From contig CAYVMO010000029.1 of the NCBI GenBank assembly GCA_964452645.1, positions 1 to 42,185 of the forward strand: a stretch of DNA of 42,185 bases, read 5' to 3'. The notes below the pieces were generated by a model that ran no database searches, was not told where the DNA came from, and saw nothing but the letters and a program-made list of their open reading frames with translations. The position numbers and the translations under genes are program-made. This document shows, in pieces, positions 25,265 to 33,003 of the stretch. Source of the DNA: CAYXTW01 sp964452645 (GTDB taxonomy: Bacteria; Zixibacteria; MSB-5A5; GN15; PGXB01). Within the stretch, counting starts at the first letter, position 1. The number at the start of each line of letters is the position of its first letter.

Positions 25265-26463
25265 CACTTACCCCCTTCCGCTTCTTTAGCTAACTCAACG
25301 GCGCGTTGGGCAATCTCCTCGATTGGCGTCTCGATACCGTGAAATTCGAATTTCCTGAACAGCTCAGGATTTTCTTTTTTGGCTTCGGCGAACATCCGGA
25401 CACCTTCCTGCCACATATTGCCGGTCATGCGACAGACCATCGGTTTGGAAAGCCCATGATCTTTTAGAAACATAATAACACCTTTGGCGAAATCATCGCA
25501 GCGTGAAATACCGCCAAAGCGAGCGCCGAAAATTGCTTTCACATCCGGATTGTCATCGAGCAGGACAAGCATTTTAGCCAGACGTTCCGGTGTCGGACCG
25601 CCTCCTGAATCCATAAAATTAGCCGGTTTACCGCCGTAGTAATGAATAAAATCATTGCCCATAATTCCGAAACCGGCGCCGCCGGGAAACATGCCGATAT
25701 TGCCGTCAAGATCGAGATAGGGGATACCCCATTCAGTAGCCTGCTGTTCGCGCGGCGTCATTTCGCCTTCCTCGTGACGTTTTTCAATGCCCATAGCCGC
25801 CAGATCGGGGTGACGGAAGACGGCGTCATCATCAAGCGATATTCTGCTGTCAGCAGCGATTAGTAGGCCGTCGGTTGTAATTACCAGGGGATTTATTTCG
25901 GCCAGTTTGGCGTCGTACGCCTTAAATAATTTGAATAAATTAATTATTATTGAGGCCGCTGATTTTACCAATTCCGAGGGAAGGCCGATTGATTTGGCCA
26001 TATCAATGGCATCGAAGGTATAGAGTTCGGCATCGATATCGAAAGAGCGGCGAGTAATCTTTTCGGGGGACTTTTCGGCGGTTTCTTCAATATCCACGCC
26101 GCCCTCGGCCGAGGCGATAACAACAAGCTTATAATTGAGCCGATCGATGGTTACGCCCAGATAAATTTCCTTCCGGATATCAAGTTTTGGTTCGACCAGG
26201 ATTTTCTCGACCGGGTATTCTTTAATCTTAAGTTCAAATAATTCTTCGGCAATATTTTTGGCGTCGGCCGGATTATTGACAATCTTTATTCCTCCGGCTT
26301 TGCCGCGCCCGCCAGTCAAAACCTGCGATTTCAAAACCAGCGGTTTGTTAAGCTCTTCGGCGATTGCTTCCACTTCGGCCGGTGAAGTGGCTATTTTCCC
26401 TTCGGGGATGGGAATTTTAAAATCGGCAAACAGCTTTTTGCCTTCGTATTCATAAAGCCTCAT
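25264..26463 (-). CDS. sucC: Succinyl-CoA synthetase beta subunit
   Basis: SucC supplies the ATP-grasp nucleotide site and pairs with SucD. It has the standard opening (MRLYEYEGKKLFADFKIP), the ATP-grasp strand LVLKSQVLTGGRGKAGGI, EINPLV near residue 195 and GGGPTPERLAKM. Its 399 residues are normal for the family. Nucleotide specificity (ATP or GTP) is not obvious. GGAG lies 8-9 bases before the ATG. The gene is transcribed away from the HdrC/FrdA operon across a 357-base regulatory gap. Confidence 0.97.
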   Translation of the reverse strand: MRLYEYEGKKLFADFKIPIPEGKIATSPAEVEAIAEELNKPLVLKSQVLTGGRGKAGGIKIVNNPADAKNIAEELFELKIKEYPVEKILVEPKLDIRKEIYLGVTIDRLNYKLVVIASAEGGVDIEETAEKSPEKITRRSFDIDAELYTFDAIDMAKSIGLPSELVKSAASIIINLFKLFKAYDAKLAEINPLVITTDGLLIAADSRISLDDDAVFRHPDLAAMGIEKRHEEGEMTPREQQATEWGIPYLDLDGNIGMFPGGAGFGIMGNDFIHYYGGKPANFMDSGGGPTPERLAKMLVLLDDNPDVKAIFGARFGGISRCDDFAKGVIMFLKDHGLSKPMVCRMTGNMWQEGVRMFAEAKKENPELFRKFEFHGIETPIEEIAQRAVELAKEAEGGK

Positions 26464-26519
26464 ATAAAATCACTCCAATTATTTACATGTACTTTGCTAA
26501 TTTTTTCACTAATTTTGGC

Positions 26520-26547
26520 AATGTAATAATTCACGATTAAAAGTCAA
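26520..26547 (-). promoter_or_regulatory. Candidate sucCD promoter
   Basis: Minus strand: TTGACT (26542-26547), 16 bases, TACATT (26520-26525). It predicts a start about 50 bases before sucC. Confidence 0.4.
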
Positions 26548-26680
26548 TATTAATCGGTTTCAGCTCGCTCTTATTAAGTCCAAATATTTCAACGGATTGC
26601 TAAGCTTAGCTGGAAAGAGGAAAAAGTCGAAAATACGATTATGGAAATACGAAAAATTTAAAATTTTATGGTCAAACCTA

Positions 26681-26709
26681 TTGTCTTTCGGAAGCGTTTA
26701 TTATATATT
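26681..26709 (+). promoter_or_regulatory. Candidate promoter of the Hdr/Frd operon
   Basis: TTGTCT (26681-26686), spacer of 17, TATATT (26704-26709): four and five consensus bases. The predicted start near 26716 leaves a ~105-base leader before the HdrC-like gene. Confidence 0.5.
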
Positions 26710-26731
26710 GGAGACCTTGAATTTATACAAA

Positions 26732-26751
26732 TTTGTGAAAATATTCACGAA
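26732..26751 (+). promoter_or_regulatory. CRP/FNR-family-like palindromic operator
   Basis: TTTGTGAA (26732-26739) and TTCACGAA (26744-26751) form an inverted repeat with one mismatch. Its core reads TGTGA-N6-TCACG, one base from the CRP consensus TGTGA-N6-TCACA. It lies just downstream of the predicted start, where bound regulator would repress, unless a further promoter exists nearer the gene. Confidence 0.5.
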
Positions 26752-26820
26752 TGAAGGATAGAATACTACGGACAACTTCCGGATAAATTCGGAAATTATA
26801 CACCGTTTAATGAGGTCTTG

Positions 26821-27228
26821 ATGGCAATAAGTATTTCAAAACGCGACAGTGATGATAAGCTAAGGCAGAAAGTTAAGGAAATCAGCGGACAGAATTTTCA
26901 GAAGTGTTATCAATGCGGAACCTGCTCCGGTTCTTGCCCGATGGCGGAGCATATTACGGTTCAGCCGCGACGGATTATGGCTCTTCTGCAGCTGGGGAAT
27001 CGTAAGGCTTTAAGCGAGGCCAACACCCCTTGGGTGTGCGCCTCATGTCATGCCTGTATGGTTCGGTGTCCACGAAGCATCGACATTACCCGGTTGATGG
27101 AAGCGCTTCGGCTGGTCAAGCTGCGCCAGAATATCGACCATGTCAATCCCAATGAACTTAAGCCCGAAGAAATCGCCAGGTTACCGCAGATTGCGATGGT
27201 TTCCGGTTTCCGCAAGATGACGTCGTGA
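26821..27228 (+). CDS. HdrC-like protein with two [4Fe-4S] clusters
   Basis: A 135-residue ferredoxin-like protein of the heterodisulfide reductase subunit C family. Two complete CxxCxxCxxxCP motifs are present: Cys29, 32, 35, 39 and Cys73, 76, 79, 83. There is no membrane segment, so it is a soluble electron carrier that should dock to the HdrB-like neighbour. I start it at the ATG at 26821 with GAGG (26812-26815) upstream; a TTG immediately before it is less likely. It is the first gene of a four-gene operon ending in a fumarate-reductase-type flavoprotein, so it probably passes electrons between that flavoprotein and a thiol, quinone or ferredoxin partner. Confidence 0.88.
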   Translation: MAISISKRDSDDKLRQKVKEISGQNFQKCYQCGTCSGSCPMAEHITVQPRRIMALLQLGNRKALSEANTPWVCASCHACMVRCPRSIDITRLMEALRLVKLRQNIDHVNPNELKPEEIARLPQIAMVSGFRKMTS

Positions 27229-27237
27229 GGTGAATAA

Positions 27238-28122
27238 ATGAAGATCAGTTATTATCCCGGTTGTACTCTGAAAACGAGGGCGAAAAATCTCGAAAGTTCG
27301 GCACTTGCCTCGCTGGAAGCGCTGGGCGTCGATTTCGAGGAACTACCGCGCTGGAATTGCTGCGGTGCCGTTTATTCGCTGGCTGATGATGATTTGATAC
27401 ATCTGATTGCCCCGGTACGCGATTTAATAAGGGTCAAGGAACGCGGGCATGATACGGTTTTGACGTTGTGTTCGATGTGCTATAACACTTTAGCGCGCGC
27501 CAACGATTTAATGAAAAACGATGAGGAAAAGCGATACACGATTAATACATTTATGGATGAAGAGCCGGATTATGCCGGTGAAGTTCGTGTTCTTCATTTT
27601 CTCGATTTTCTCCGCGATGAATACGGTTTCGATAAATTAAGGGGGAAAGTTACCAATCCGCTTAACGGTTTGAAGGTGGCTCCGTACTATGGTTGCACGT
27701 TGCTTCGCCCGAAGGAAGTCGCGCTTGATTCACCCGATCGTCCGAAACTGTTTCATCAGTTTCTCGAAGCGCTGGGCGCGACGGTTATCGATTTCGGTTC
27801 ATCGACAACTTGCTGCGGGGCGTATCAGGTTCTCAGCGAGCCTGAGGCGACTCTTACGGTATCGTACGGCATTTTAAAAGATGCCGTCAATCACGGCGCC
27901 GAGGCGATGGCTTTAACCTGTCCGCTGTGCGATTATAATCTGGGGCGGCGGCAGGAGGCGATGAAAGAGAAATTCGATTTTGGCGATTTTCCGATTTATT
28001 ATTTCACCCAGCTTCTGGCCATGGCGCTGGGACTGCCCGTCGAGAAATTGCATTTTGAATTGAATGTCGATAGTTCGACGGAGCTTTTAAAAAACAAAAA
28101 CATAATAAAAGAATCGGCTTAG
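27238..28122 (+). CDS. HdrB-like protein with two CCG domains
   Basis: A 294-residue protein with two full cysteine-rich CCG domains: Cys9, Cys41-Cys42, Cys78, Cys81, and Cys153, Cys192-Cys193, Cys228, Cys231. In methanogen HdrB these sites hold non-cubane [4Fe-4S] clusters that reduce the CoM-S-S-CoB disulfide. In bacterial SdhE, MfrE and Tfr-type enzymes related domains link a fumarate/succinate flavoprotein to a quinone or thiol. All ligands are intact here, so a working cluster pair is expected. GAGGTG precedes the ATG and the HdrC-like gene ends 9 bases upstream. The physiological disulfide or quinone partner is unknown. Confidence 0.9.
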   Translation: MKISYYPGCTLKTRAKNLESSALASLEALGVDFEELPRWNCCGAVYSLADDDLIHLIAPVRDLIRVKERGHDTVLTLCSMCYNTLARANDLMKNDEEKRYTINTFMDEEPDYAGEVRVLHFLDFLRDEYGFDKLRGKVTNPLNGLKVAPYYGCTLLRPKEVALDSPDRPKLFHQFLEALGATVIDFGSSTTCCGAYQVLSEPEATLTVSYGILKDAVNHGAEAMALTCPLCDYNLGRRQEAMKEKFDFGDFPIYYFTQLLAMALGLPVEKLHFELNVDSSTELLKNKNIIKESA

Positions 28123-28146
28123 AGGAAAAATATCGTTTTGCATAAA

Positions 28147-28177
28147 TGTGACACAAGAGTGTGACACACAGGTGTGA
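28147..28177 (+). repeat. Three 13-base direct repeats before the FrdB-like gene
   Basis: TGTGACACA at 28147, TGTGACACA at 28160 and TGTGA at 28173 are spaced exactly 13 bases apart. The last copy runs into the GAAGAGG ribosome-binding site of the next gene. The regular spacing suggests a binding array or slippage product rather than chance. It lies in the only sizeable gap (65 bases) within the operon. Confidence 0.55.
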
Positions 28178-28187
28178 AGAGGTTTTA

Positions 28188-28940
28188 ATGAGTACAACAG
28201 TTGAAGCAAAAAAGGCTATTGAGGCAAAAATGATACCCATTTACATAATGGGAAAAAAATACGATGTCCCCGAGACGCTGACCATAATGAAGGCGATGGA
28301 ATACGCGGGTTATAAGTACATTCGCGGTTGCGGTTGTCGCGGCGGTGTCTGCGGCGCGTGCAGTACCGTTTATCGTAAACCCGGCGATTACAAAATATAC
28401 TCCGGACTGGCTTGCCAGACGGTGGTTGAGCCGGAAATGTACCTGACGCAACTGCCTTTTTATCCGGCTATGCGAGCGACATACAATTTTTATGATATCA
28501 CGGGTGAGCCAGAGCAGGTTTTCGGATTGTATCCCGAGTTGTTCCGATGTGTGGCCTGCAATGCCTGCACCAAGATTTGCCCGATGGATGTTGAAGTAAT
28601 GGATTACATCGCCGCTTTGAAGCGGGGTGATCTTAAAGCCGCGGCTGAGATTTCATTCGATTGTATCCAGTGCGGACTCTGCGCCAGCCGGTGTATGGGT
28701 GAGCTTCCCCAGTATCATATCGCTCAACTGGCGCGGCGGATAAACGGTGCCTACCTGACGCCGAGAGCGGAACACCTGAAAACAATGGTGGCGAACATTG
28801 CCGCGGGACGTTACGCCGAATGTTTGAATGAACTGAAGTCGATGGATGAGGAAACGCTCAAGAAAACGTACACCGCTCGTGAAATGGAACCGCCTACGGC
28901 CGGTGAGGACTGGACCCCCAAAGAAAGCAAATGTCTGTAA
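28188..28940 (+). CDS. FrdB/SdhB-like iron-sulfur protein
   Basis: A 250-residue protein of SdhB/FrdB layout. The N-terminal [2Fe-2S] ligands are Cys48, 50, 55, 58 and 76, in GCGCRGGVCGACS. Two four-cysteine clusters follow: Cys121, 124, 127, 131 and Cys159, 162, 165, 169. In canonical SdhB the third cluster is [3Fe-4S]; here a full set of four cysteines suggests [4Fe-4S], as in thiol:fumarate reductase-like enzymes. The usual Pro after the last Cys is replaced by Met. The start at 28188 uses GAAGAGG; a GTG at 28161 in frame would read through the direct repeats and is rejected. It should connect the FrdA-like flavoprotein to the HdrBC-like pair. Confidence 0.88.
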   Translation: MSTTVEAKKAIEAKMIPIYIMGKKYDVPETLTIMKAMEYAGYKYIRGCGCRGGVCGACSTVYRKPGDYKIYSGLACQTVVEPEMYLTQLPFYPAMRATYNFYDITGEPEQVFGLYPELFRCVACNACTKICPMDVEVMDYIAALKRGDLKAAAEISFDCIQCGLCASRCMGELPQYHIAQLARRINGAYLTPRAEHLKTMVANIAAGRYAECLNELKSMDEETLKKTYTAREMEPPTAGEDWTPKESKCL

Positions 28941-28967
28941 ATAATTTGATATGAATAGAGGATTAAT

Positions 28968-30638
28968 ATGCCGTATCCGGAAGAATTAAAACGATTGATA
29001 AAAGTAGTCGAGAGCACTCGCGCCGAACGAGTCGAGAAGAAAAGACGCAATGAAGAAGTACCGTTTCTGTCGCTCGATGAGCGTCACAAAATACTCGACT
29101 ATCATCCCGATTTCAAAGAGGAAGGGCGACGGGAACTAAAAGTCGGACCCAGCAAAGGGTACCGGATTGCACATGAAATGTGCGATTTGCTGGAAGCCAA
29201 AAGCCGTGTCAATCCGGCCGATATCGATCTTTCAAAAATCGACTATGAGACCGATGTCCTTATCCTTGGCGGGGGGGGCGCCGGTACTTCGGCGGCGCTT
29301 CTGGCACAGGAGCAGGGAGTGAAAGTAATCGTGGCCACCAAGTTGCGGCACGGCGATGCCAACACGATGATGGCCGAGGGCGGCATTCAGGCGGCGTCCA
29401 AGGGCCATAAGGATTCACCATACTATCATTATCTCGATGTTCTCGGCGGCGGACATTTTAAAAATGTCCCGGAACTGGTGGAAACCCTGGTTACGGAAGC
29501 GCCCGATGTTATTAAATGGCTGGAGAGTCTGGGATGCAATTTCTCCAAATTCCCCGACGGGACCCTGAAAACAATTCATGGCGGAGGAACCTCGCGCAAA
29601 CGGATGCACTTCGCAGCCGATATTACGGGTGCCGAAATGATGCGAACTGTCCGCGATGAAGCTCGTAACCGTTCCGATGATATTACCGTCATCGAATTTG
29701 CGCCGGCTGTGGAATTGATTTTGAACGACCAGGGCCATTGTGCGGGAGCAGTTTTATATAATATGGAAACCGAGGAGTACATGGTTGTCAAAGCTAAAGC
29801 GGTCGTGATGGCCACTGGCGGTTCGGGACGTCTGCATATTCAAGGATTTATGACGACCAATCATTACGGTGCGACCGCCGATGGTATTGTCATGGGTTAC
29901 CGGGCCGGTGTAAAGATTTGCTTTTTGCACACGGTACAGTACCATCCGACCGGAATTGTATTTCCCGAGCAGGCCGAAGGAATTCTTATAACCGAGAAAT
30001 TCCGCGGTTCCGGCGCCAATCTGGTGAATATCGACGGGCAGCCGTTTGTCAACGAGCGCGAGCCTCGTGATGTCGAGGCCGCTTCGATTATTAAAGAGTG
30101 TATCGTTGAGGGAAAGGGGGTCCCGACGCCGACCGGCAAGCTTGGTATATGGCTGGATTCGCCGATGATTGATATGCTCTCCGGTGAGGGGACCGTCGAG
30201 CGGGAATTCCCCGGGAAATTTATTCTTTATAAACGATTCGGGATTGATATTTCCAGAGAGCCGATGCTTATTTATCCGACATTGCACTATCAAAACGGCG
30301 GGTTAGAATTCAGAAACAGCGGCGAAACTTCCCTCCCCGGTCTATTTATCGCCGGTGAGGTCGGCGGTGGAATCCATGGGGAAAACCGGCTGATGGGTAA
30401 TTCGCTTTTGGATATTATGGTCTATGGTCGGATTTCCGGCAAAAATGCCGCCGTTTATGCCAAAGAGAAAGCGCAGGATGGAAAATTGACATTGGAGCAT
30501 GTCGTTAAATATAACAAAGAATGTGACGATACCGGCGCCGACGAAGGCCGCGTGGCCCCGATGATTCTTCCGGACTACACCGATCCGCGTGTCCGCGAGC
30601 GGCAGTTAACGGCTCATTATGTCGGCACTTTAAGATAA
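28968..30638 (+). CDS. Fumarate reductase/succinate dehydrogenase-type flavoprotein (FrdA/TfrA-like)
   Basis: A 556-residue FAD enzyme. A ~90-residue N-terminal extension, charged and unlike SdhA, precedes the FAD site GGGGAG (101-106). Substrate residues are kept: His326 (YHPTG), Arg346 (FRGSGANL), His440 (LHYQNGG) and Arg474 (GENRLMGNS), so interconversion of fumarate and succinate is likely. At the position of the covalent-FAD histidine (His40 in the SdhA at 19292) it has Asn132 in ANTMMAEGG, so FAD is probably not covalently attached there. His128 lies nearby. It is the last gene of the operon, with AGAGGA before the ATG and a terminator after the stop. Confidence 0.9.
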   Translation: MPYPEELKRLIKVVESTRAERVEKKRRNEEVPFLSLDERHKILDYHPDFKEEGRRELKVGPSKGYRIAHEMCDLLEAKSRVNPADIDLSKIDYETDVLILGGGGAGTSAALLAQEQGVKVIVATKLRHGDANTMMAEGGIQAASKGHKDSPYYHYLDVLGGGHFKNVPELVETLVTEAPDVIKWLESLGCNFSKFPDGTLKTIHGGGTSRKRMHFAADITGAEMMRTVRDEARNRSDDITVIEFAPAVELILNDQGHCAGAVLYNMETEEYMVVKAKAVVMATGGSGRLHIQGFMTTNHYGATADGIVMGYRAGVKICFLHTVQYHPTGIVFPEQAEGILITEKFRGSGANLVNIDGQPFVNEREPRDVEAASIIKECIVEGKGVPTPTGKLGIWLDSPMIDMLSGEGTVEREFPGKFILYKRFGIDISREPMLIYPTLHYQNGGLEFRNSGETSLPGLFIAGEVGGGIHGENRLMGNSLLDIMVYGRISGKNAAVYAKEKAQDGKLTLEHVVKYNKECDDTGADEGRVAPMILPDYTDPRVRERQLTAHYVGTLR

Positions 30639-30661
30639 TTCATTCCTATATTTAAAGGAAA

Positions 30662-30697
30662 AGCCGCCGTATATTCCCGCGGCGGTTTTTTATTTTA
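30662..30697 (+). terminator. Intrinsic terminator of the Hdr/Frd operon
   Basis: CCGCCG (30664-30669) pairs with CGGCGG (30680-30685) over a 10-base loop, followed by TTTTTTATTTTATTTC. It sits 26 bases after the flavoprotein stop. Confidence 0.85.
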
Positions 30698-30768
30698 TTT
30701 CTTTTGATTATTTAATATTTTAGATTACATATGTTAAAGGTCAAAGGAGAACCATAGTTTAATCGAGA

Positions 30769-31401
30769 ATGGAAACCGATTCAAGCATATCGTCGGCAAT
30801 TGAGGCTGAAAATGGCAGTGAAATCAAAGCTGCCCGGGAAAAAGGTCGGTTAACGCCTATCATTATTACCGGAATAATCATCGCGGTCGGGATGATAATT
30901 GCCGGGATTTATGAAGAACAAATAACCATTTTTGGCGAAGAATTGATGACCCGTTACGGCCGTCAGTGGGTGGATGTCTTTCTTTTGTTGATTACGTTTG
31001 TTTCCTGCACGCCGCTGATGCTTCCGGTCTGGTGTTATGCATTGATTGGCGTGGCGATGGGATTCAATATAATTCGATTGTCGGCAGTTATGGCGGTCGG
31101 GTCGGCCTTCGGTTCACTGACGACATTTTATCTGGGGCGATTTTTCGGAAATCGTGAATGGGTCAAAAAGCGTTTTCCTAATATACTCAATCATCCCTGG
31201 ACTGAGGGCAAATCGAAATTATATGTCAGTTGGATTTTATTTTTGGGGACTGCGTCACCGATACCGTGTGATGTCTTATACGCCGCCTGTGGCGTTAAGC
31301 GGTATCCGGCTGTTCCTTTTTTATTCTTGATGATCGCAGGGCGCTTCGTTCGATATATCTATCTCGGTTATGGTTTTCATTATTTCAGCAAATTTTTCTG
31401 A
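30769..31401 (+). CDS. DedA/VTT-domain membrane protein
   Basis: A 210-residue integral membrane protein with a hydrophilic ~25-residue N-terminus and about five hydrophobic segments. GSAFGSLTTFYLGRFFG and the later ASPIPCDVLYAACGVKRYP, followed by AGRFVRY, match the DedA/YqaA/TVP38 (SNARE-associated, VTT) family. Some relatives scramble or flip lipid carriers across the membrane. The substrate here is not predictable. The ATG at 30769 has only a weak GAG upstream. A much better AAAGGAG (30743-30749) lies 19 bases from the ATG and points instead to an ATA that is soon stopped. The methyltransferase gene follows after 32 bases. Confidence 0.8.
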   Translation: METDSSISSAIEAENGSEIKAAREKGRLTPIIITGIIIAVGMIIAGIYEEQITIFGEELMTRYGRQWVDVFLLLITFVSCTPLMLPVWCYALIGVAMGFNIIRLSAVMAVGSAFGSLTTFYLGRFFGNREWVKKRFPNILNHPWTEGKSKLYVSWILFLGTASPIPCDVLYAACGVKRYPAVPFLFLMIAGRFVRYIYLGYGFHYFSKFF

Positions 31402-31433
31402 ACCGGCCAGGACTTATTTGAATAGGTATAAAA

Positions 31434-32201
31434 ATGCCGGAAGTATATGACCATCCGGAATATTATGAAATAGCCTTTTCATGGCGGGATATTCCGGCGG
31501 AAGTGAATTTATTCGAAGAATGCTACAAACAATATTCAAAAATTCCGGTTAAATCGGTACTGGAAATCGGCTGCGGTAACAGCCCACATATGGAGGAATT
31601 GATTAAAAGAGGATATATCTATTACGGTTTTGACCTGAGCGATAAGATGCTTGATTATAGCCGGCAAAAGCTCCGACAGATTGGGGATACGGCAAATCTA
31701 TTTCGTGCCAATATGGTTGATTTTAAAATGGAAAGGAAGGTAGATTTCGCATTTATAATGCTTGGCTCACTATTTGCGACCAGCACGGCGGATTTGAACA
31801 GCCATTTCGAATCGGTCGCGAAAGCGTTGAACAAGGGCGGATTGTATCTTCTTGACTGGTGTGTCCAGTTCGAACCGCCATGGGAAACGAAGGGTGCCAG
31901 CAGCTGGGAAATGGAACGTGACGGCATCAAAGTAAAAACAACCGTCACCTGGAAACCGATCAGCCTGGCGCGTCAAACCTTTGAGGAAAAAATTGTCCTT
32001 GAAGTACACGACCACGGAAAGAAAATTACTGTTTCCGGAAAAAATATCCATAGGGCAATTTATCCTCAGGAATTTAAATGTTATATCGCTAATCATAAGA
32101 AATTCGAGTTTGTCGATTGGTGGAATAACTGGAATCTGGAAAAGCCGCTTGATTTTGCCGGTAAGATTGATCGTCCGATAATCTTAATTCGGAGGATTTA
32201 A
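31434..32201 (+). CDS. Class I SAM-dependent methyltransferase
   Basis: A 255-residue methyltransferase. Motif I is VLEIGCGNS (residues 42-50), followed by an acidic strand end at YYGFDLSDKML and FRANMVDFKM. DFAFIMLGSLF takes the motif IV position. This binds S-adenosylmethionine. The C-terminal half (about 135-255), with an all-beta feel and W-rich segments, likely shapes the substrate site, but I do not recognise the subfamily. It probably shares a transcript with the DedA-like gene. It converges with the ABC permease gene, only 4 bases apart, with no terminator in between. Confidence 0.85.
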   Translation: MPEVYDHPEYYEIAFSWRDIPAEVNLFEECYKQYSKIPVKSVLEIGCGNSPHMEELIKRGYIYYGFDLSDKMLDYSRQKLRQIGDTANLFRANMVDFKMERKVDFAFIMLGSLFATSTADLNSHFESVAKALNKGGLYLLDWCVQFEPPWETKGASSWEMERDGIKVKTTVTWKPISLARQTFEEKIVLEVHDHGKKITVSGKNIHRAIYPQEFKCYIANHKKFEFVDWWNNWNLEKPLDFAGKIDRPIILIRRI

Positions 32202-32205
32202 TAAA

Positions 32206-33003
32206 TCAGTAATCCCGTTTTCTGAAAACCAGTAATGTCAGAAGAAACAGCGCCGCCGAAAAAGCCAGAGTCGTGTAGATGGCAAGCGTGTCGGAGAAAC
32301 CGCTGCCATTCATCAGCGATTTGTAATTGTTGTCCATTTCACCTATTTTGGGTAAAATGTAGTAAATTATATCTATAATCGTTTTCCATACCGAATCGCC
32401 GAGGAAATTATAGACAATTTCACGGCTGGACAGCAGGCCGGATACAATACGTATTATAAAATAGCCCATAATGGCTAAAACTCCGGAGCGTCCGATAACG
32501 CCGATGGCGAACACGGTTGTATATACTGCCAAAAATTGAAGACATCCAAGAAATAAACCAAAGAAGAAATATCCCGAGAAACTCTCCAGCCTGATGGATA
32601 AAACTATCCAGATCGGGATAGTCATGGTTATCAGAATCCCGGCCTTTATAATAAATACAGCCGCAAATTTCATCGAGAGAAGTCTGCAACGATTTATCGG
32701 TTTTGAGAGAATTAGTTCCACGCGACCCCTGCTGAGATACGCGGGGAGAAGCCAGGCCGACCCGAAAACCATCAGGAAAATGACGAAACCCAAAAAACCA
32801 CTGAAAAAAAAGGCCATAATCTCTGAAGCCAATTCAGGTGAAAACAGACTACCTTTGGGGATATTCGCACTTTCGATATCGATCGAAGGAAACAGTCCGA
32901 AAACCAACAATAAAACCAGAGTAATGGCGGCGTACAGATAGATTATCTTGCTGCTCCTGATTTCCAGAAATGTGTCGAGTAATATGGCGTAAAATTTATT
33001 CAT
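32206..33003 (-). CDS. ABC-2 type transporter permease
   Basis: A 265-residue membrane protein with about six hydrophobic segments (near 18-38, 70-95, 115-140, 145-170, 172-190 and 242-260). It has the NosY/ABC-2 layout and includes LSRGRVELILSKPINR, the cytoplasmic coupling region that faces the ATPase. It forms the membrane half of an exporter with the ATPase encoded immediately upstream; the two genes overlap by 8 bases, so they are translationally coupled. The exported substrate is unknown. The last residues (FRKRDY) are basic and cytoplasmic. Confidence 0.88.
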   Translation of the reverse strand: MNKFYAILLDTFLEIRSSKIIYLYAAITLVLLLVFGLFPSIDIESANIPKGSLFSPELASEIMAFFFSGFLGFVIFLMVFGSAWLLPAYLSRGRVELILSKPINRCRLLSMKFAAVFIIKAGILITMTIPIWIVLSIRLESFSGYFFFGLFLGCLQFLAVYTTVFAIGVIGRSGVLAIMGYFIIRIVSGLLSSREIVYNFLGDSVWKTIIDIIYYILPKIGEMDNNYKSLMNGSGFSDTLAIYTTLAFSAALFLLTLLVFRKRDY

